Shown: positions 23,242 to 26,962 of the stretch, piece by piece
Layout: the number at the start of each line of letters is the position of its first letter
How positions within the stretch are numbered: position 1 is the first letter of the stretch
Origin: a virus
Direction: 5' to 3' (one strand)
IMG/VR virus record: IMGVR_UViG_3300044655_002300
Location: 1-26,962 of that record
Length of the DNA: 26,962 nucleotides
Translations under genes and position numbers: made by a program
Notes under the pieces: model-generated
What the model was told of the DNA's origin: nothing
Database searches by the model: none
What the model saw: the letters and a program-made list of their open reading frames with translations, nothing else

Positions 23242-23432
23242 TCCCCACCCCCTTCGCCCTCGGGCGCGTCGTCGTCGCTGTCGCCGTCGGCGCTCTCGTC
23301 GCCGTCGCTCTCGTCCTCTGCCGGCGTGCCGTACTCGTCGCAGGCCGGGCGGCGCGCTGCCGCTCGGCTCTGGCGGGCCTCCCACCACGCGGGCGGGCCG
23401 TCGTAGCCCTCGGCGCTGAACACACGTCCCAT
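23238..23432 (-). CDS. Small acidic protein, 64 residues
   Basis: The ATG at 23432 has AGGAGG at 23437-23442 and gives MGRVFSAEGYDGPPAWWEA at the N-terminus. The last 30 residues are nearly all Asp, Glu, Ser and Gly in an imperfect DES/DGD repeat. The strong net negative charge resembles DNA-mimic or disordered regulatory proteins, but composition alone cannot settle this. No family recognised. It is followed by the 91-residue gene through a GTGA overlap. Confidence 0.7.
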   Translation of the reverse strand: MGRVFSAEGYDGPPAWWEARQSRAAARRPACDEYGTPAEDESDGDESADGDSDDDAPEGEGGGE

Positions 23433-23488
23433 GATGCCTCCTGTGGCGCCTCTCGCGGCGGGCGCCGGGCCGGTGGGTGAGGTGAGGC

Positions 23489-23674
23489 TCAGACGATCTT
23501 GACGTCCAGCCGCTCGCACGCGTCGTACACCGGGTTCACGTCGCAGCCGCACTCGTCAGCGATGGACATCGCCTCAGTCTCGGTGATGGCGCGCTCGCCG
23601 CCGATGCGCTCCCACTCGGCGACGGCGGCGAGGATGGCGGCGGTGACGGCGGTCTTGGTGGTAGCAGCGTACAT
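23489..23674 (-). CDS. Small hypothetical protein, 61 residues
   Basis: The ATG at 23674 has AGGAG at 23681-23685; the longer extension crosses a noncoding gap and is not used. The protein is mostly helical: MYAATTKTAVTAAILAAVAEWERIG, then AITETEAMSIADECG and a short end with YDACERLDVKIV. The ITETEAMSIADECG segment is shaped like the first helix of a helix-turn-helix. No family recognised. It is the first gene after a probable promoter and heads the leftward sub-run to 21405. Confidence 0.7.
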   Translation of the reverse strand: MYAATTKTAVTAAILAAVAEWERIGGERAITETEAMSIADECGCDVNPVYDACERLDVKIV

Positions 23675-23727
23675 GGTCGGCTCCTGTCGGTGGGGCGCCG
23701 GCGGGCTCAGCGCCGCCGGACACACAG

Positions 23728-23756
23728 AGCCTATGCGACCACGTATGGACGTGCAA
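23728..23756 (-). promoter_or_regulatory. Candidate leftward promoter
   Basis: On the minus strand TTGCAC (23756-23751) and TAGGCT (23733-23728) are 17 bases apart, about 55 bases before the ATG at 23674. The gap 23675-23776 is one of the few noncoding gaps in the leftward run and is richer in A and T than its surroundings. Confidence 0.4.
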
Positions 23757-23776
23757 TAGCCGCCGCACACTTTCAG

Positions 23777-24334
23777 CTAAGAAAGTTTCTGCGCCCCGAG
23801 ATCACGCTTCCGCACGTCGATCACGGCGAGCCCCGTCCTGGCGATCACCGCCTCGACCGCCGGCGTGGGCCACCCGTGCGGCTGGGGGCAGGACTTGCGC
23901 AGGTGCTCGGCGATGACCTCGGCGGTCGAGCCCTGCCGCATCCAGAACCGCGCGACCTTGACGGGATCGGCGACAGTGCCGTAGGCGTTGGCCTTCTGCG
24001 CGCCGTCGCGGGAGTCGATCAGCGCGTCGGCGGCCTCGCGCCCGATCCGCCGGGCGACCCGGAGCTGGCGCGTCCGGGCGATCACCTGCCGCTCGGACCG
24101 GTGCGGCAGCGCGGCGCACAGCTCGGCGATGGGGCGGCCTTCGGTGGCGTACTCGATGAGCACGGCGTCATCGGCAGGGCCCCACAGCGACGGGCGCGGG
24201 CCGCCGGCCCTGGATGCTGCCGCAGCGCGCGTGTGCGGCGGCGCGGCGTGGTCGGCTGGGGGCTCGCCGGGGGTGCGGGCGGACGGGGGGATCTTGGTGG
24301 GCTTGCCCTTGTAGACCCAGGACGAACGCGGCAT
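23777..24334 (-). CDS. Probable DNA-binding protein (Myb/SANT-like)
   Basis: A 185-residue protein from ATG 24334, with AAGGAGGGG just upstream and a TGATG overlap with the preceding gene. After a Pro-rich, basic N-terminus (1-48), residues 51-96 have WGPADDAVLIEYATEG, then ELCAALPHRSERQVIARTRQL. A Trp followed by acidic residues, then L-P-x-R-S-x-x-x-V-x-x-R, is the look of Myb/SANT or related helix-turn-helix domains. A second helical part (about 120-165) with ARFWMRQGSTAEVIAEHL could be another DNA-reading unit. Regulator or DNA-recognition roles are possible; the family call is by pattern only. Confidence 0.65.
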   Translation of the reverse strand: MPRSSWVYKGKPTKIPPSARTPGEPPADHAAPPHTRAAAASRAGGPRPSLWGPADDAVLIEYATEGRPIAELCAALPHRSERQVIARTRQLRVARRIGREAADALIDSRDGAQKANAYGTVADPVKVARFWMRQGSTAEVIAEHLRKSCPQPHGWPTPAVEAVIARTGLAVIDVRKRDLGAQKLS

Positions 24335-24567
24335 CACCCCTCCTTCGGCGCAACCGCGCCATACGCCGTCACCACATCCACCAGGACCGGAGCACCGCGC
24401 CCGCCCTGCCTGTACCGCTCCCGCAGCGCATCGGCCCGCGCCAAGGCCACCAGCACCGCCCCGGGCGCCACCCCGCCGGCCATCGCCGCGGCGGTCTGCG
24501 CGCGGCGGCGGGCGGCGACGCTGGCCTCGGTGACGACGTCGTCGCTGCCGTAGCCGGGGGCGGTCAC
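24334..24567 (-). CDS. Small helical protein, 77 residues
   Basis: The GTG at 24565-24567 overlaps the previous stop (GTGA), and the gene ends in a TGATG overlap with the DNA-binding protein. The protein is Ala/Arg-rich and helical (DDVVTEASVAARRRAQTAAA, LVALARADALRERYRQGG) with a strand-like end (PVLVDVVTAYGAV). Coupling to both neighbours suggests joint expression with the DNA-binding gene. No family recognised. Confidence 0.6.
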   Translation of the reverse strand: MTAPGYGSDDVVTEASVAARRRAQTAAAMAGGVAPGAVLVALARADALRERYRQGGRGAPVLVDVVTAYGAVAPKEG

Positions 24568-24923
24568 GATGCACCGCCGGCGGGCAACTCATCAGCTTTG
24601 CTTACAGGTTCAACCGGGGCGAGCTTCCGCACGATCTCCTCGGCGAGATCGAGCCCCCGCAGGCGCCCCGCGCCGTAGTGGTCATCATCCACGAGCCGAC
24701 TCTCCAGGGCGCTGTATCGCTTGTCAAGGGCTGCGCAGGCATCGTCAACCGCCCGGCGGTAGCCGGTGGCCTCGCCCTCGGAGCGGGCCGCGGTGATCAT
24801 GCCGGCCAGCGCCTCGGCGAGGTCCGCCAGCCCGACCGGCGTGAATCGCACCGCGCTGACCTCGCCCACGGTGTCGATGCTGATCGCGTCCATAATGGCG
24901 CGCAGCGCGTCGTCAGCGTCCAT
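24564..24923 (-). CDS. Hypothetical helical protein, 119 residues
   Basis: The ATG at 24923 overlaps the thyX stop as TGATG, and a G-rich run (AAGGGGGG) lies just upstream. The long in-frame extension to 25526 lies over thyX and is a shadow. The protein is mostly helical and charged: MDADDALRAIMDAISIDT, VGLADLAEALAGMITAARSE, then a coiled-coil-like AALDKRYSALESRL and LDLAEEIVRKLAPVEP. No family recognised; oligomerisation seems likely from the helix pattern. Confidence 0.65.
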   Translation of the reverse strand: MDADDALRAIMDAISIDTVGEVSAVRFTPVGLADLAEALAGMITAARSEGEATGYRRAVDDACAALDKRYSALESRLVDDDHYGAGRLRGLDLAEEIVRKLAPVEPVSKADELPAGGAS

Positions 24924-25801
24924 CACACACCCCCCTTCGCGGCCCACGCCGCGGTGATCAGGCTCATCGTCTCCCGCCGCTCCCGCTCGGGCAGCGCCCC
25001 CAGCGCCCCGGCCAGCGCGTCCGGGTCGAGACACCCGGCCAGGGCCCGCCACGCCGAGGCCGACAGGCGCGGCGCGTCGCGGACGTGCTCGACCCACGCC
25101 GACCACGTCAGCGGGTAGGCATCGGCGACCACCATCGCGACCTGCTCGGCGAGCAGGCGGGTCTCGCGCTGGGCGTCGGGGGCGCAGCGCAGGCGGAGGA
25201 AGTGGAGAAGGTTGTGCAGGTCGATCTTCCAGACGAAGGCCGTCATCGTGGCCAGCGGCAGGACGGAGCGGGCCTGCTCGCGGCTCACGCCGATGGCCCG
25301 CAGAGACCGGTAGAAGGACCGCTGGTTCGTGAGCGCGAAGCGCATCGCCTCCGCTGCAGCCGCGGGCGCCTTGACCACCGCGCCCCGGCCCTGCTTGCTC
25401 GCGCCCGGATCGGGGTCGGCGCAGAGATCGCCCAAGCCCTCCGCCGGCATGATCTCGGCGTCCATGGCGGGCTCGGTGTAGCGCAGGCTGCGCTCGTTGA
25501 CGCTGGCCGTCCGGTGCCGGAGCCACTGGCGGGCCACGAAGATCGGGGCCTCGACTTGGAACACCATCTCGGCCATCTCCAGCGGAGAGGTGTGGCCGTG
25601 ACGCTCAAGGAAGTTGATGAGCTTCGCGTCGGCATCGGCGCCGCGGTCGGCGCTCTCGCGGCCGTAGCTGACGCGGGCGGCCCGCGAGATCGAAGCGTCG
25701 GTGCCGCAGTAGTCCCGCAGGGTGATGCTGCCGATGTGGGGCACGGCGTGGCGGACGCCGAGGTGAGCCTCAGCGCCGGGGTTGATGGGGCGGAGGGTCA
25801 T
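24923..25801 (-). CDS. thyX: Flavin-dependent thymidylate synthase ThyX
   Basis: A 292-residue enzyme that makes dTMP from dUMP using methylene-tetrahydrofolate, FAD and NAD(P)H, feeding phage DNA synthesis. The diagnostic RHRTASVNERSLRY (residues 95-108) matches the ThyX motif RHRxxSxNExSxR. Other family segments are RVSYGRES, HTSPLEMAEMVFQVEAPIFV, and SREQARSVLPLATMTAFVWK leading into KIDLHNLLHFLRLR. The length and the C-terminal extension with SAWVEHVRDAPRLSASAW suit the longer type I recall from proteobacteria. An AAGGAG site (25807-25812) precedes the ATG, which overlaps the previous gene by 4 bases. It is the only clear metabolic enzyme of the leftward run. Confidence 0.95.
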   Translation of the reverse strand: MTLRPINPGAEAHLGVRHAVPHIGSITLRDYCGTDASISRAARVSYGRESADRGADADAKLINFLERHGHTSPLEMAEMVFQVEAPIFVARQWLRHRTASVNERSLRYTEPAMDAEIMPAEGLGDLCADPDPGASKQGRGAVVKAPAAAAEAMRFALTNQRSFYRSLRAIGVSREQARSVLPLATMTAFVWKIDLHNLLHFLRLRCAPDAQRETRLLAEQVAMVVADAYPLTWSAWVEHVRDAPRLSASAWRALAGCLDPDALAGALGALPERERRETMSLITAAWAAKGGV

Positions 25802-26094
25802 GCGGGCTCCTTGATCGGTGGGATGGGCTTCATCATCAGCAGGTCCGGCAGCTTCTCGACCACGTCAGCCAAGTCGCGCAGGCGGTTGGCGCGGGCAGCC
25901 TCAGTGGTCGCGCGGTCGACTTCCAGCGCAAGCTGATCGCGCGTCGCCTCCCACCACTGGCGCGATCCGAGGACCTCGCCCCGCACCCTTTCATAGTCGT
26001 GGTAGCCGAAGATCTTGTTTCGGCGCTCTTCGTTGAGGCGGTGTGCTTCAAGGACCTCGGCGCGCGTCATCGGACGCATGGTCGGCTCGGGCAT
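25798..26094 (-). CDS. Hypothetical helical protein, 98 residues
   Basis: The ATG at 26094 overlaps the previous stop as TGATG; a later in-frame ATG (MTRAEVLEAHR) is a possible alternative. The protein is charged and helical: RAEVLEAHRLNEERRNKIFG, WWEATRDQLALEVDRATTEA and RLRDLADVVEKLPDLLMM, ending in a Pro-rich tail. No catalytic motif or family recognised. It overlaps thyX by 4 bases, so the two are probably translated together. Confidence 0.7.
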   Translation of the reverse strand: MPEPTMRPMTRAEVLEAHRLNEERRNKIFGYHDYERVRGEVLGSRQWWEATRDQLALEVDRATTEAARANRLRDLADVVEKLPDLLMMKPIPPIKEPA

Positions 26095-26738
26095 CACAGC
26101 ACCTTCCGAGCGCAGACGGACAGCATCCGCGGATCGACCACCGTCGCGCGCCGCAGGCCCTCGCACTCGATCAGCAGGCCCGGCGTAGTGTTGTGGCCGC
26201 TCACCTGTACATCGCAGCGGCAGATCACCGCTCCGCGCGTCGCGCCGCCCCAGGTCATCCAGAGGTGACCGGCGGCCCAGGACCGGGAAACGTCGTCAAC
26301 CGGGCCAATCTCGAAGCGGTCGCCGGACTTCCAGCCGTAGTAGATCACGTCCTCGGTGGCGGCGGCCTTGGCCCGCAGCGCGTCAAGGTGCGCGGCCTCT
26401 TCGCGCTCGACGCGGGCGGACTCGCCGCCGGGCGGCTCGGCGAAGTCGGCGGGCTCGGGGAAGGACTCGGCGGGGCAGGGCAGCTCCGCGGTCTGCAGCG
26501 CGTCGTTGAGCTGGTCGCACAGCTTTTTCGCGAGTCGCAGGCCGTCGAGGCTGCCTGGGAACACCAGCGTTCCTCCCAGCCCGCTGTCGTCGTAGGCGAT
26601 CACGGGCGACTCATCGCCGAGGATCTCCCGCACATCAGCCGCAGTCAGCCACCGCTCGGTGGACTCGCGCGCAAGCGTCCACACATCGCGCCCGTTGATG
26701 TAGAAGCCCCGCACCCGCACCAGATCAACGTCATCCAT
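26094..26738 (-). CDS. Hypothetical protein, 214 residues
   Basis: The ATG at 26738 is chosen because AGGAGG (26744-26749) lies 5 bases before it. The N-terminal part (VRVRGFYINGRDVWTLARES, then WLTAADVREILGDESP) mixes strand and helix. The middle (about 75-125) is acidic and Pro-rich, probably a linker. The C-terminal part has EDVIYYGWKSGDRFEIG and a strand-rich end with several Cys (VICRCDVQVSGHN, LLIECEGL). No family recognised. It heads an overlapped set with the 98-residue gene, thyX and those after. Confidence 0.75.
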   Translation of the reverse strand: MDDVDLVRVRGFYINGRDVWTLARESTERWLTAADVREILGDESPVIAYDDSGLGGTLVFPGSLDGLRLAKKLCDQLNDALQTAELPCPAESFPEPADFAEPPGGESARVEREEAAHLDALRAKAAATEDVIYYGWKSGDRFEIGPVDDVSRSWAAGHLWMTWGGATRGAVICRCDVQVSGHNTTPGLLIECEGLRRATVVDPRMLSVCARKVL

Positions 26739-26848
26739 CCCATCCTCCTGTTGGTCGCACTCAGTCACCCGCCGACGTGGCAGGCGTGCACCCCGCGCCG
26801 CGGTGGCGGCGGCGACCGTGCGGGGCAGGCCCCGGAGGGCCGGGTAGG

Positions 26849-26962
26849 TCAGACCATCGACTGCGCGCCGGCGGTTGCATGCTTCACCGCGCCGGCTTCG
26901 CTCTTGAAGTGCCTCTCAGCACCGTAGACCGAGCGGGTCTGCGCGCTGTAGTCGTTGCCCAC
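26849..26962 (-). CDS. C-terminal end of a leftward gene (partial)
   Basis: A minus-strand frame runs from the right edge to a TGA at 26851-26849, giving at least 37 residues with GNDYSAQTRSVYGAERHF and a Lys/Ala/His-rich helix. The last three bases of the window read GTG on this strand, so the gene could start there or continue beyond the edge. Balanced composition with many A and T codons makes it look genuine. The 110-base gap from 26739 to 26848 before the next gene holds no clear promoter, only its ribosome site and GC-rich short inverted repeats. Confidence 0.5.
   Translation of the reverse strand: MGNDYSAQTRSVYGAERHFKSEAGAVKHATAGAQSMV

Noticed and set aside
1-26962. tRNA genes, CRISPR arrays, insertion sequences, attachment sites, integrase
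   Set aside because: I looked for cloverleaf-like segments, regularly spaced repeats, terminal inverted repeats and recombinase motifs by eye and found none I could support.

Overview
This window looks like the late region, plus the start of an accessory region, of a tailed double-stranded DNA phage or prophage with siphovirus-type morphology. The DNA is very GC-rich and tightly packed, and most neighbouring genes overlap by 1 to 4 bases (TGATG, ATGA or GTGA). I see no tRNA, rRNA, CRISPR array, insertion sequence, integrase or lysogeny repressor, and no stretch over 300 bases without a gene. The host cannot be fixed from this sequence. The GC-rich DNA and a ThyX that looks like the proteobacterial type point loosely to a high-GC Gram-negative host.

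Rightward half (1-21408). A glycosyltransferase resembling the TET-associated (DNA-modifying) phage family comes first (36-890). The packaging and head module follows: small terminase, large terminase, HK97-type portal, Mu gpF-like head protein, S78-type prohead protease, HK97-fold major capsid protein, a small beta-rich protein and an Ala/Pro-rich small protein. Next come the connector and tail genes: gp6-like adaptor, gp10-like protein, tail terminator, a DUF2341-like protein in an unusual place, tail tube, tail-assembly chaperone with a probable programmed frameshift, a 797-residue tape measure, and tail-tip and fibre proteins that are mostly unrecognised. The rightward genes end with small proteins, an M15-type endolysin and a holin-like membrane protein.

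Leftward half (21405-26962). On the minus strand there is a tightly overlapped run of mostly small genes, read from the right edge towards the convergence point near 21405. Only the flavin-dependent thymidylate synthase ThyX (24923-25801) is clearly recognisable. The others include a probable Myb/SANT-like DNA-binding protein, a one-helix membrane protein, a strongly acidic small protein, and a 134-residue protein of a kind I recall only as hypothetical.

How it fits together. The rightward genes package DNA, build head and tail, and lyse the cell. The leftward genes look like nucleotide-metabolism and host-takeover genes. The glycosyltransferase suggests that the packaged DNA may carry glycosylated bases, probably with partner enzymes outside the window.
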